Positions 17,269 through 26,313 of a DNA stretch of 64,000 nucleotides are shown piece after piece (position 1 is the first letter of the stretch; every line of letters begins with the position of its first letter). Origin of the DNA: an uncultured Mollicutes bacterium (GTDB taxonomy: Bacteria > Bacillota_I > Bacilli_A > RFN20 > CAG-826). Under the pieces are notes generated by a model, which saw nothing but the letters and a program-made list of their open reading frames with translations, was not told where the DNA came from and searched no databases. The position numbers and the translations under genes were made by a program. Location of the stretch: positions 62,001 through 126,000 of the forward strand of contig UQCQ01000003.1 of NCBI GenBank assembly GCA_900539595.1, given 5' to 3'.

Positions 17269-18849
17269 ATGCAATTACATTTATGGCTAGACACTGGTGC
17301 GACGATTGGCATTGCCGCCGGTGCTGCCGTTGTGGCTGCCGTTGCAACGTTTCTTGTGATGTTTTTCCTTGGGAAAAGCAAGAAAAGCAGCGCTACAAAG
17401 GCCGCGGACGGTATTATCAAGGATGCCAATCTTAAAGCGGAGCGTATCATTAAAAACGCTCAATTAGATGCGAAACAAGCGGCTTTTGAAGCCAAACAAC
17501 AAAGCGAAAACGACGCTCGCGCTCGCAAAGCGGAAATCGCCGTGGAGCAGCAAAAACTCGACCTTCGCCAAGCCGCATTTGACGAAAGGGAATCTCGTTT
17601 ATTGAAAAAGGAAGAGGATTTGGAAAACAAATCCGCTTCTTTGGATGCTTCCTTGGAATCCTACAAGAAGCGCAAAGAAGAATTGGATGCCAAGATTGAC
17701 GACATCATCAAAGAATTGGAAAAAGTTTCCGGAATGTCGGTTCAAGAAGCCCACGACGAAATCATGGCTCGCGTGGAATCGAGGATGTCGATGGAAATTT
17801 CCGCATACATCAAAAACGCGGAAGACGAAGCGAAAGACACGGCCCAACAAAAAGCCATCGACTTGCTTTCCTTGGCCTGCCAACGTTATGCCCAAGACGT
17901 CGTGACGGAAAGAACCGTTTCCGTCGTCGCGTTGCCTGGAGATGAAATGAAGGGCCGCATCATTGGACGTGAAGGTCGCAATATTCGCGTGTTGGAACAA
18001 CAACTCGGCGTCGATCTAGTCATTGACGATACCCCAGAAGTCATCACGGTCTCTTGCTTCGATCCGATTCGTCGCGAAATCGCCCGCAAGACTCTTGAGA
18101 TCCTCGTCAAAGATGGTCGTATTCAGCCTGGACGCATCGAAGAAGTGGCGGCCAAATGCAAAAAAGAAGTGGACGAAACTTGCTATAAATATGGGCAGGA
18201 AGCTGCCTTCAAACTTGGCTTGCCGCGCATTAGCCGCGATTTGCTCTATTACGTTGGTCGTCTTCACTATCGTACCTCCTATGGCCAAAATGCCTTGACC
18301 CATTCGATGGAAGTGGCCTATTTAAGCGGAATCATGGCTGGCGAACTTGGTTTAGATGCCAATTTGGCTCGTCGCGCTGGTTTGCTCCACGACATCGGTA
18401 AGGCCGTCGACTTCGAACAAGAGGGGACCCACGTTCAACTTGGCTACGAACTTGCCAAGAAATTTGGCGAAAACGATGTGGTCTGCAATTCCATCCAATC
18501 GCACCATGGCGATGTGGAAGCCCGCTATGTGATTTCTCACCTTGTTGCTGCGGCCGATACGCTTTCCGCGGCTCGTCCGGGTGCAAGAAGCGAAACGCTT
18601 GAAACCTATGTGAAACGCATTGAGCAACTCGAAACCATTTGCAAGAGCTATGAAGGCGTTCAACAAGCCTATGCCATGCAATCGGGCCGCGAAGTCCGCG
18701 TTATGGTTATCCCTGATAAAGTCAGCGATGCCGAAGCCGTCAAAATGGCCCAAGACATCCGCAGCAACATCGAAACGAATGTGACTTATCCGGGCCAAAT
18801 CAAAGTTTCCGTTATTCGCGAATATCGCGCTGTTGAGACTGCTAAATAA
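17269..18849 (+). CDS. rny: Ribonuclease Y
   Basis: 526 residues. An N-terminal membrane helix (about residues 10-32) is followed by a long charged coiled coil, a KH domain with GRIIGREGRNI, and an HD domain with LLHDIGK. This is the membrane-anchored endoribonuclease that starts mRNA decay in Firmicutes. ATG 17269 has AAAGGAG at the right distance, preferred over an upstream in-frame start at 17245. ymdB follows after two bases, as in Bacillus. Confidence 0.98.
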   Translation: MQLHLWLDTGATIGIAAGAAVVAAVATFLVMFFLGKSKKSSATKAADGIIKDANLKAERIIKNAQLDAKQAAFEAKQQSENDARARKAEIAVEQQKLDLRQAAFDERESRLLKKEEDLENKSASLDASLESYKKRKEELDAKIDDIIKELEKVSGMSVQEAHDEIMARVESRMSMEISAYIKNAEDEAKDTAQQKAIDLLSLACQRYAQDVVTERTVSVVALPGDEMKGRIIGREGRNIRVLEQQLGVDLVIDDTPEVITVSCFDPIRREIARKTLEILVKDGRIQPGRIEEVAAKCKKEVDETCYKYGQEAAFKLGLPRISRDLLYYVGRLHYRTSYGQNALTHSMEVAYLSGIMAGELGLDANLARRAGLLHDIGKAVDFEQEGTHVQLGYELAKKFGENDVVCNSIQSHHGDVEARYVISHLVAAADTLSAARPGARSETLETYVKRIEQLETICKSYEGVQQAYAMQSGREVRVMVIPDKVSDAEAVKMAQDIRSNIETNVTYPGQIKVSVIREYRAVETAK

Positions 18850-18851
18850 CC

Positions 18852-19655
18852 ATGAGGGTTCTCTTTTTTGGCGACGTGGTCGGAGAAATTGGACTTCGTG
18901 AGCTTCAAGCTTCTTTGCCACGTCTAAAAAAGAAGCTCTCCGCCGATTTCGTCATCGTTAATGGCGAGAATTGCTGTAAGGGCAGTGGTTTGACGTTCAA
19001 GGAATATCAAGCCTTGGTTGAAGCCGGCGCTGATTGCATCACTCTAGGCAATCATTGGCATGGCCGTGATCAAATCGATGATTACATTCAAGAGGCCGAA
19101 CATTTGATTCGGCCTTTGAACTTGCAAGGATTCGTCCGTGGGGAAGGGACAGCTTATTTCTCCGCGGCAGGAGTCGATATCCAAGTGACCAATTTGTTAG
19201 GGCAGGCCTTCATGAAAACGACGGTCGACAGCCCTTATGAAGTGATGGAGGAACTTTTGGAAGAAAGCTGCCCCATTCACATTGTGGACTTCCATGCGGA
19301 TTCCACTTCGGAAAAGCGCTTGTTTGCCGAGGTTTTCAAAGGTCGAGTTAGTGCCGTAATTGGCACCCATACCCACGTTCAAACCGCGGATGAATGCATT
19401 ATTGAGGGGACGGGTTATTTAACCGACGTTGGGTTCTGCGGAATGGCGGATTCCGTTATTGGTTATCTCCCTCAATCGGTAAAAGAAATTTTCGTCGATA
19501 AAAAACCGGGTCGCTTCCTCATTGCCGAAGAAGGACCGACTGAACTAGATTTTGTCTTGATGGATTTTGATGATTCCACGGGGGAATGTTTATCCATTGA
19601 GCCCATTCGTATTGTCGCGGGAAAGGAGATTCAACATGTCACGCACCATCTATAA
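18852..19655 (+). CDS. ymdB: YmdB-type metallophosphodiesterase
   Basis: 267 residues. The metal ligands are visible in FFGDVVGEIG, NGENCCKGSG, LGNHWHG and the late GTHTHVQTAD. YmdB hydrolyses 2',3'-cyclic AMP and affects biofilm and motility decisions in Bacillus. The gene is coupled to rny upstream and overlaps miaB by 20 bases. Confidence 0.95.
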   Translation: MRVLFFGDVVGEIGLRELQASLPRLKKKLSADFVIVNGENCCKGSGLTFKEYQALVEAGADCITLGNHWHGRDQIDDYIQEAEHLIRPLNLQGFVRGEGTAYFSAAGVDIQVTNLLGQAFMKTTVDSPYEVMEELLEESCPIHIVDFHADSTSEKRLFAEVFKGRVSAVIGTHTHVQTADECIIEGTGYLTDVGFCGMADSVIGYLPQSVKEIFVDKKPGRFLIAEEGPTELDFVLMDFDDSTGECLSIEPIRIVAGKEIQHVTHHL

Positions 19656-21384
19656 ATCTTTGCCCGATATGAGCAAAGCCAGGAACCGCAGCGAGTCTCC
19701 CAAAACGATTCGCGAGGAAATCGTTGTTCCTGCTTCGGTTTTGGAATTTGGTAAAAACCGTAAATATTTCATCAAGACGTTTGGCTGCCAAGGCAACGTG
19801 AGAGATGAAGAAATCCTTGCGGGCTATTTAGAAAAAGCCGGCATGAAAAGAACGCTTGTCGAAAGCGAAGCCGGCATGGTTTTAATTAATACCTGTGCCG
19901 TGAGAGAAAACGCCGAAGAAAAAGTTTATGGGGAAATTGGCAAATTCAAGGCCAATCATCAAAAGGATCCTAGTTTCGTTCTCGGTATTTGCGGATGCAT
20001 GATGCAAGAAGAGGGGATTGCGAAAAAAATCATGCAATCTTATCCCTATGTATCGTTGATTTTCGGCACGCACAATATCCCCAATATTTTGAATTTGCTT
20101 GGGGAGCATTTGGAACGGAAGAAGGATTTGGTCGACGTTGTCTCCTATGCCGGAGACATCACGGAGAACTTGCCTTCCACCCGTTTAGACCGCGTGAAAG
20201 CCTTCGTTAACATCACCTATGGATGTGATAAATTCTGCACCTATTGCATTGTTCCCTATACCCGCGGAAGAGAAAGAAGCCGCGCGAAGGAAGATATCCT
20301 CAAAGAATGTCGCGAACTCGTGGAAGAAGGGTATCAAGAAATCACCTTGCTTGGGCAAAACGTAAATAGCTATGGCAAGGACTTCCACGACGGAACCTCG
20401 TTTGCCACGATTTTAGAATACGTGGCGAAGCTTGGCATTCCTCGCCTTCGTTTCATGACTTCGCACCCCTGGGATTTCACCGATGAGATGCTGGACGTCA
20501 TTGCTCGTTATCCCAATATCATGAAATGCATCCACCTTCCCGTGCAAAGTGGCTCTACATCGATGCTTCGAATCATGGGTAGACGTTACAGTAGGGAATC
20601 TTATTTGGATTTGGTGAAACGCATCCGCGAGAGGATTCCAGAGTGCGCGATTACCACTGACATCATCGTTGGTTTCCCCAATGAAACGGAAGAGCAATTT
20701 GAAGATACGTTATCGTTATGCGAAGCGGTTCGATACGATGCTGCCTTTACCTTTATTTATTCTCCTCGCAAAGGGACTCCCGCCGCCAAGATGGTCGATA
20801 ATGTCAACGACAAAACCAAACACGAGCGTTTTGATCGTTTGCTGAAGGTCGTGGAAGACGGCGTCATGTTCCATAGTAGCCAAATGGTTGGCAAAACCTA
20901 TTCGGTCTTGGTGGACGGGCCTTCCAAAAAGGATCCGACGATGCTTAGTGGTTACACCGAATCGAGTAAATTAATTAACTTCAAAGGACCCGCTTATTTA
21001 AAAGGGTGCATCGTGCCAGTCCGTGTTATCGAAGACCATGCTTTTTCTATGATTGGGGAACTTCAAGGCGATCCCGTTGTGGAATTAGCAAAACATGTTG
21101 GCAAGATTTTGGAAAAAGAAGAAACAGCCAAAGCTTATTTAGATGCAAAAAAAGCCGTAGAAGAATCCGAAGGGCTCAAGACGCTTCGAAACCAAATTGA
21201 AGATGTGCAAAAAAAGATGATGAACGCGGCCGCTGAACAAAAAGATGCGGAATACGTCCAAGCCAAAAAGGCCTATACGTCCCTCATGGATCAGTATAAT
21301 TCCGATCCTTTGATTCAAAATTTTGTGGGAAGGAGAGACGAATTAGAAGACCTGCTGTTAGAAGCAAAGGACCTTCTTTCATGA
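19636..21384 (+). CDS. miaB: MiaB methylthiotransferase fused to a YmcA/YlbF-like domain
   Basis: 582 residues, about 70-100 longer than usual. The N-terminal MTTase domain has the three auxiliary cluster Cys (FGCQGN, NTCAVRENAE, GICGCM). The radical-SAM motif CDKFCTYC is present, then a TRAM domain ending near residue 478. Residues about 479-582 are a helical tail with the pattern AYLDAKKAVEESEGLKTL and NSDPLIQNFV, which matches the com_YlbF (YmcA/RicA) family. In Bacillus ymcA is a separate gene directly after miaB, so a gene fusion is the simple reading. MiaB adds methylthio to i6A37 of tRNA; YmcA works with YlbF and YaaT on RNase Y. ATG 19636 follows AAAGGAG. Confidence 0.93.
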   Translation: MSRTIYKSLPDMSKARNRSESPKTIREEIVVPASVLEFGKNRKYFIKTFGCQGNVRDEEILAGYLEKAGMKRTLVESEAGMVLINTCAVRENAEEKVYGEIGKFKANHQKDPSFVLGICGCMMQEEGIAKKIMQSYPYVSLIFGTHNIPNILNLLGEHLERKKDLVDVVSYAGDITENLPSTRLDRVKAFVNITYGCDKFCTYCIVPYTRGRERSRAKEDILKECRELVEEGYQEITLLGQNVNSYGKDFHDGTSFATILEYVAKLGIPRLRFMTSHPWDFTDEMLDVIARYPNIMKCIHLPVQSGSTSMLRIMGRRYSRESYLDLVKRIRERIPECAITTDIIVGFPNETEEQFEDTLSLCEAVRYDAAFTFIYSPRKGTPAAKMVDNVNDKTKHERFDRLLKVVEDGVMFHSSQMVGKTYSVLVDGPSKKDPTMLSGYTESSKLINFKGPAYLKGCIVPVRVIEDHAFSMIGELQGDPVVELAKHVGKILEKEETAKAYLDAKKAVEESEGLKTLRNQIEDVQKKMMNAAAEQKDAEYVQAKKAYTSLMDQYNSDPLIQNFVGRRDELEDLLLEAKDLLS

Positions 21385-22265
21385 TTTTGGTTTTGACGGG
21401 GCCTACCGGAAGTGGAAAAACGGATATGGCCATTTCTCTAGCAAAAAAGCTAGGTGGGGCCATTATCAACGCGGACGCTTTTCAAGTGTATCGCGAATTG
21501 AATATTGCCACGGCCAAGCCAAGCGAAGCCCAAAGATTAGAGGTTCCCCATTTCCTTTTTGATTTTGTTCCCATTTCCTCTTCCTATTCCGTTTACGAAT
21601 ATCAAGCGGATTTACGAGCAACGATTGCGGATCTCCAAGAAATCCATAAACCCATCATCATCGCCGGCGGAACAGGGCTATATATCCGTGCCGGTCTTTA
21701 TGATTATTCTTTCCCCGAAGAAAAAGTCGTGGATTTAAGCGTTTATGAGAAGATGGACGAGGACACCTTATATGCCGCTCTTCAAAAAATGGATCCTGAG
21801 GAGGCTAAAACCATTCACCCCCATAACCGGATTCGCGTTTTGCGAGCGATTAAGGTTTATCTAAGCAGCGGAAAGAAGAAGAGCGAAATCAAAGCGGAGC
21901 AAAAGCATCAACCGATTTATGATGACGTTTATTTCTTTGGCCTGAACGCAGAACGTGCGCCCTTGTATGAACGCGTGAATCAACGGGTAGAAGAAATGTT
22001 TAAAGCCGGATTGGTGGAAGAAAACCGCGCGCTTTATGAAAAATACGGGGAGACTCCCCGCGCTTTCCAGGCGATTGGAGTCAAAGAACTTTTTCCTTAT
22101 TTCCGCGGCGAAAAAAACCTAGAGGAATGCAAGGAAGAAATCCAAAAGAACACCCGTCATTATGTGAAACGGCAGGAAACGTTCTTTCGTCACCAATTTG
22201 ATATTCATTGGATTACTCGAGAGGAAGAAATCTTAGATGCAATTTCTTCCTCTCCCCTTGTGTAA
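21381..22265 (+). CDS. miaA: tRNA dimethylallyltransferase
   Basis: 294 residues. P-loop TGPTGSGKT, the INADAFQVYRELNIATAKP block (Ser/Asp-x-Gln-Val-Tyr substrate motif) and GGTGLYI are diagnostic. It puts the isopentenyl group on A37, the substrate for MiaB encoded just before; the genes overlap by 4 bases. Both modification steps therefore come from one transcript. Confidence 0.97.
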   Translation: MILVLTGPTGSGKTDMAISLAKKLGGAIINADAFQVYRELNIATAKPSEAQRLEVPHFLFDFVPISSSYSVYEYQADLRATIADLQEIHKPIIIAGGTGLYIRAGLYDYSFPEEKVVDLSVYEKMDEDTLYAALQKMDPEEAKTIHPHNRIRVLRAIKVYLSSGKKKSEIKAEQKHQPIYDDVYFFGLNAERAPLYERVNQRVEEMFKAGLVEENRALYEKYGETPRAFQAIGVKELFPYFRGEKNLEECKEEIQKNTRHYVKRQETFFRHQFDIHWITREEEILDAISSSPLV

Positions 22266-22318
22266 TTTTTCATTTGTTTTAGCATTATTCCAATACTCAC
22301 GAAAACAAGGAGGCTTCT

Positions 22319-23938
22319 ATGGCTCTTTTAGAAATTGAAGAAGTGGCAAAAAAAGCGGGTATCCCCGCGGAATGCTTAGAACCTTATGGTAAAAATAAGG
22401 CAAAAATTGATTTGGCTTTGTTAGAACGTTTGAAGGATCACCCCAACGGGAAACTAGTTTTGGTGACGGCCATTACTCCTACGAAAGCAGGCGAAGGAAA
22501 AACGACGACTTCCATTGCCCTTGCGGAAGGGTTTGGCAAAATCAATCAACCAGCCATGCTTTGTTTGCGCGAACCTAGCCTAGGTCCTGTTTTTGGCATC
22601 AAAGGCGGTGCAACGGGGGGAGGCAAAGCCGTTGTCGTTCCCCAAGAAGACATTAATTTGCATTTCACGGGGGACATGCATGCATTGACGAGCTCGATCA
22701 ATTTGATTTCCGCGGTCATCGACAATTCTTTATGGCAAGGGAATCCTCTCCATATCGATCCCAATCGTATTTTGTGGAACCGCGCGATGGACATGAATGA
22801 CCGCGCGCTTCGTGATATTGAAATTCACGGTAACGACGCCCGCGTCCCTTCTCGCCATGACCATTTTCAAATCACGGTTGCCTCGGAGATGATGGCGATT
22901 TTATGCTTGGCTAAAAGCCCAGAAGATTTCTTGGAACGCGTGAAGAAAATTATCGTTGCATTTAGCGTGGATGATCAGCCAATCACCGTCGGCGATTTGC
23001 AAATCTCTCATGCCATCATGCGCTTAATGAAAGAAGCGTTAAAACCCAACCTGGTTCAAACCATCGAAGGGAATCCTTGCTTGATTCACGGTGGTCCCTT
23101 TGCCAATATCGCCCATGGATGCAATTCGATTTTAGCGACCTCCCTGGCCTTAAAACTCGCCCCCATCACCGTTACAGAAGCGGGTTTTGGCGCAGATTTG
23201 GGCGCGGAAAAATTCTTGGATATCAAATGTCGCGAGGCTGGGTTTGTTCCCGATGGCATCGTAATGGTTGCTACGATTCGTGCCCTCAAAATGCATGGCG
23301 GACAGGCTTACGAAGATCTGAAGACGCCTAATGTGGAATGTCTTGCCAAAGGAGTTGCCAATTTGGATGCTCATATGGCTAATATGTCTAAATATGGTGT
23401 CCCCTGTATCGTTGCCATCAACCATTTTGCTCAAGATGATCCAGAAGAAGTAGCTTATCTAGAACACCACTGCGAAAAGATGGGCTATCGATATAGCTTC
23501 CTCGACGGATTCGAAAAAGGAGGGGAGGGGTCCATCGATTTGGCACAAAAAGTTCAAAAGATGCTTCAAGAAGAATCAACCCATTATGCCCCGATTTACT
23601 CTTTGGAATGGCCGTTAAAGAAGAAAATCGAAACGATTTGCCACGAAATATATCATGCGGGGAAGGTTATTTATGGAGAAGAGGCGGAACGGCAATTGGC
23701 AGAATATGAGAAACTAGGATTCTCCGATGCCTATATTTGCATGGCCAAGACGCCCGCGTCTTTAACCGATGACGCTAAAGTCTTGGGTGCCCCGTCAGGA
23801 TTTACGATTACCATTCGCGAGGTGCGGCTAAGCGCTGGTGCGCGCTTCGTTGTTCCTTTAACGGGATCGATCATGACGATGCCAGGACTTCCCAAGATTC
23901 CTGCGGCGGTCAAAATGGAGGAAGAACCATGGCGGTGA
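22319..23938 (+). CDS. fhs: Formate-tetrahydrofolate ligase
   Basis: 539 residues (family about 556). TPTKAGEGKTTTSIAL is the nucleotide-binding motif, and EPSLGPVFGIKGGA with the LHFTGDMHA segment are conserved signatures. It makes 10-formyl-THF from formate, THF and ATP for purine and fMet-tRNA synthesis. Ribosome site AAGGAGG. The DUF951 gene overlaps its 3' end by 10 bases. Confidence 0.97.
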   Translation: MALLEIEEVAKKAGIPAECLEPYGKNKAKIDLALLERLKDHPNGKLVLVTAITPTKAGEGKTTTSIALAEGFGKINQPAMLCLREPSLGPVFGIKGGATGGGKAVVVPQEDINLHFTGDMHALTSSINLISAVIDNSLWQGNPLHIDPNRILWNRAMDMNDRALRDIEIHGNDARVPSRHDHFQITVASEMMAILCLAKSPEDFLERVKKIIVAFSVDDQPITVGDLQISHAIMRLMKEALKPNLVQTIEGNPCLIHGGPFANIAHGCNSILATSLALKLAPITVTEAGFGADLGAEKFLDIKCREAGFVPDGIVMVATIRALKMHGGQAYEDLKTPNVECLAKGVANLDAHMANMSKYGVPCIVAINHFAQDDPEEVAYLEHHCEKMGYRYSFLDGFEKGGEGSIDLAQKVQKMLQEESTHYAPIYSLEWPLKKKIETICHEIYHAGKVIYGEEAERQLAEYEKLGFSDAYICMAKTPASLTDDAKVLGAPSGFTITIREVRLSAGARFVVPLTGSIMTMPGLPKIPAAVKMEEEPWR

Positions 23939-24150
23939 TTCCCATTGAACTTTATGACGAAGTCGAGATGAAAAAGGCCCATCCCTGTTCCCATCGAAGC
24001 AAGCGTTTTCAAATTATTCGTGTGGGCGCGGATGTCAAAATTCTTTGCCTAGGATGTGGAAACGTGATTATGATGGATCGTGATCACTTCAACCATGCGG
24101 TGAAAAAAGTGGTCGCTCATCACGAATCTCCCGTCATTCCAATCAAATAA
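23929..24150 (+). CDS. DUF951 family protein
   Basis: 73 residues. The pattern LYDEVEMKKAHPC, IIRVGADVKILCLGCG and V/IMMDR is that of DUF951, a small conserved Firmicute family that has a Cys in HPC and a CxxC-like CLGC, suggesting metal binding. No experimental role is known to me. It is coupled to fhs by overlap. Confidence 0.85.
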   Translation: MAVIPIELYDEVEMKKAHPCSHRSKRFQIIRVGADVKILCLGCGNVIMMDRDHFNHAVKKVVAHHESPVIPIK

Positions 24151-24213
24151 TCTTCGATTATGTGCCGACTTTGGATTTTTTTCGAAAAATAAAAGCGAAA
24201 AAAATTTTAATTT

Positions 24214-24247
24214 TCGCCTCTATGTTAAGTGGAGGCGATTTTTATTT
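24214..24247 (+). terminator. Terminator hairpin overlapping the next gene's ribosome site
   Basis: TCGCCTC (24214-24220) pairs with GAGGCGA (24232-24238), followed by TTTTTATTT. The 3' arm contains the only ribosome-site-like sequence (GTGGAGG) for the ABC gene that follows, and GTG 24229 lies in the hairpin. It can end the fhs-DUF951 transcript and, in a read-through transcript, hide the ABC translation start. Confidence 0.65.
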
Positions 24248-26313
24248 CCTATTTATTACAATGCAAAAATATTTCGGTGGCCTTTCAAGAAGGAAATCGG
24301 TCCCGTGTGGTGTTGCACCATATTTCTTTAGCTTTTCCTTCCCACGGTTTTTATTGTTTGCACGGCAAAAGCGGATCGGGGAAAAGCACTCTGCTTTATG
24401 TTTTGTCCGGAATGCTCCAACCCCAATCGGGCGAGGTTTTGTATCGGGGGAAGTCCCTTTCTTCCTTTTCAGATAAGCAGTGGCGGAAATTCCGCTGTCT
24501 ATCCACGGGCTTTATTTTTCAAAATAGCCAATTGTTAGAGGGGTTATCTCCTTTGGATAACATTACGCTTCCTCTAGAAATCGGGGGATATTCCACATCT
24601 AAAGCGAGAAAAATCGCCAAAAAAGGAATGGAAGAGATGGGGATAGCGGGAAAAGAAAAGCAAGACACCCCTTCCTTATCCGGAGGCGAAAAACAACGCG
24701 TGGCTTTGTTGCGGGCTACGCTAGGTGGAGCAGAAATTCTTTTTTGTGATGAGCCTACGGGGGCGTTAGACGAAGCGAACGGGCGGAAAGTTATGAAATG
24801 GCTGAAAGAACAATCTAAGAAGCGACTGGTGATTTTGGTTTCCCATAACCTGCCGTTAGCCAAAGAATATTGCGATACCTTTCTTTGTTTGGAGGAGGGA
24901 CGCATCCTTCCTTATGAAGGGAAACCAGAACGCTTGGAAGAAATGCCTTTGAAGACACGCCATTCCAAGGCGAATTGGCAAAGAAAATTGGTCTTTTTGC
25001 ATTTCAAAGAGGATGGGTGGAAAAACGGGATTGCCTTGGTCTCCGCTTTCATTGGCTTTACCTCCTTGCTTTTATTCTCGGGTTATTATGCGGGGCATGA
25101 AAAAGCGTTAGAGGAAGCACTGGGGAGTTCGCTAAGCTATTTGTCCGCTAAAATCACACAAAAAGAGGTGGTGGACGTACCTGGGTCTCCTTTAAGTCTA
25201 GTAAAAGAGACGCGTCCAAAGCGTCAGGAAGCAGAAGAATATTTGTCATCCAAAGGCCATTATGAGGTGGCAAACGACTATTCTTTCTTCTTGCCTGAAT
25301 CCTATGCTTTTCAGTTAAATGGGGTCGATTCTTCGCCTTGTTTTTTCTCGCCTACCCACGATTTGTCTTTACGCGTTTTGGGGGAGAATTGCCTTTTAGA
25401 AGGCGAACATCCTAGTTCTTTTTCATTCTCCTCCGTGCTTGTCAACGAGGCTTTTTCCAAACAATACCCCCATTGCCTTGAACAAAGGATTACTTTTCAC
25501 GTGGACCTTTCCCTTTCTTACCAAAGCGTGGAGGAAGCGGTGGCTCTAGATTACGACTTTGAAATTGCAGGGATTGTTAAAGAATTTTCCTTTATGTCTA
25601 CCCCACGTGTTTATTACTCCCATCAAGGAATGGAACAAAAAATGCAAGAAACCTTTTTGGAGTCGATTTCCTATCGTTTAGGGGAAAGGACATCTATTTA
25701 TGATTTATGCCAAAAAGAGGGTTCTTCTTATTATCAATCCACGTCCCTTTTGCTTTTTGCCCTAGATCAGGAATCGGCCTCTTTATTTCCCACATTGAAA
25801 AAAAGATGGAAGGAAGAAAACGAAAGGATGGACCTTTCTTCGTTTTCTTTGCAGACTCGAGAAAGTTTCTTGGCCTTATCGAGTGCTTTCAGTGCGTCCT
25901 TAAGTTTATTTGTTGGAATGGCTTTTCTTGGCTTGGTTCTTATTTTAGGAATGTCTTCTTATTCGGGTTTTGCGGATCGAAAAAGGGAGACGGCGTTGCT
26001 ATTTGCGTTAGGGGCCAAACGAAGGGACGTTCTTTCTATTTACGGGCGGGAATCGGTGGCTGTTGGTATTTTGGGGGCTTTGTTCGCGGCAATACTTTCC
26101 CCGGTGTTGGCCAAGGGATTCAACCGTTATTTGATGGGTAAATTTGGAATGGAAACGCTCGTTAGAATCCCTTTTTTCTCGTTTTTAGGCATCCCTTATT
26201 TGCTTGTAATCTCTCTTTTTTTGATGGCGGTTATTTTGCCTCTAGTTTCTACCATTATCCCTTTGCAATTTAGCAAAAAATGCGATTTGAAGGAGGAACT
26301 CTGCGATGAATAG
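24229..26313 (+). CDS. Fused ABC ATPase-FtsX-like permease (MacB type)
   Basis: About 694 residues from GTG 24229. The first 230 residues are an ATPase with GKSGSGKST, LSGGEKQRV and ILFCDEPTGALD; then one TM helix near residue 275, an external region of about 250 residues, and three TM helices at the end (FtsX/MacB permease layout). Type VII ABC systems move peptides, antibiotics or lipoproteins, or act as mechanotransmitters. The true start is unclear because the frame's only GTG sits in a terminator hairpin. It overlaps the next gene by 8 bases; the pair probably works as a heterodimer. Confidence 0.88.
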   Translation: MEAIFISYLLQCKNISVAFQEGNRSRVVLHHISLAFPSHGFYCLHGKSGSGKSTLLYVLSGMLQPQSGEVLYRGKSLSSFSDKQWRKFRCLSTGFIFQNSQLLEGLSPLDNITLPLEIGGYSTSKARKIAKKGMEEMGIAGKEKQDTPSLSGGEKQRVALLRATLGGAEILFCDEPTGALDEANGRKVMKWLKEQSKKRLVILVSHNLPLAKEYCDTFLCLEEGRILPYEGKPERLEEMPLKTRHSKANWQRKLVFLHFKEDGWKNGIALVSAFIGFTSLLLFSGYYAGHEKALEEALGSSLSYLSAKITQKEVVDVPGSPLSLVKETRPKRQEAEEYLSSKGHYEVANDYSFFLPESYAFQLNGVDSSPCFFSPTHDLSLRVLGENCLLEGEHPSSFSFSSVLVNEAFSKQYPHCLEQRITFHVDLSLSYQSVEEAVALDYDFEIAGIVKEFSFMSTPRVYYSHQGMEQKMQETFLESISYRLGERTSIYDLCQKEGSSYYQSTSLLLFALDQESASLFPTLKKRWKEENERMDLSSFSLQTRESFLALSSAFSASLSLFVGMAFLGLVLILGMSSYSGFADRKRETALLFALGAKRRDVLSIYGRESVAVGILGALFAAILSPVLAKGFNRYLMGKFGMETLVRIPFFSFLGIPYLLVISLFLMAVILPLVSTIIPLQFSKKCDLKEELCDE

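Noticed and set aside
19567..19635. Extended N-terminus of MiaB
   Set aside because: In-frame codons exist upstream, but the ribosome site AAAGGAG and family alignment support ATG 19636.
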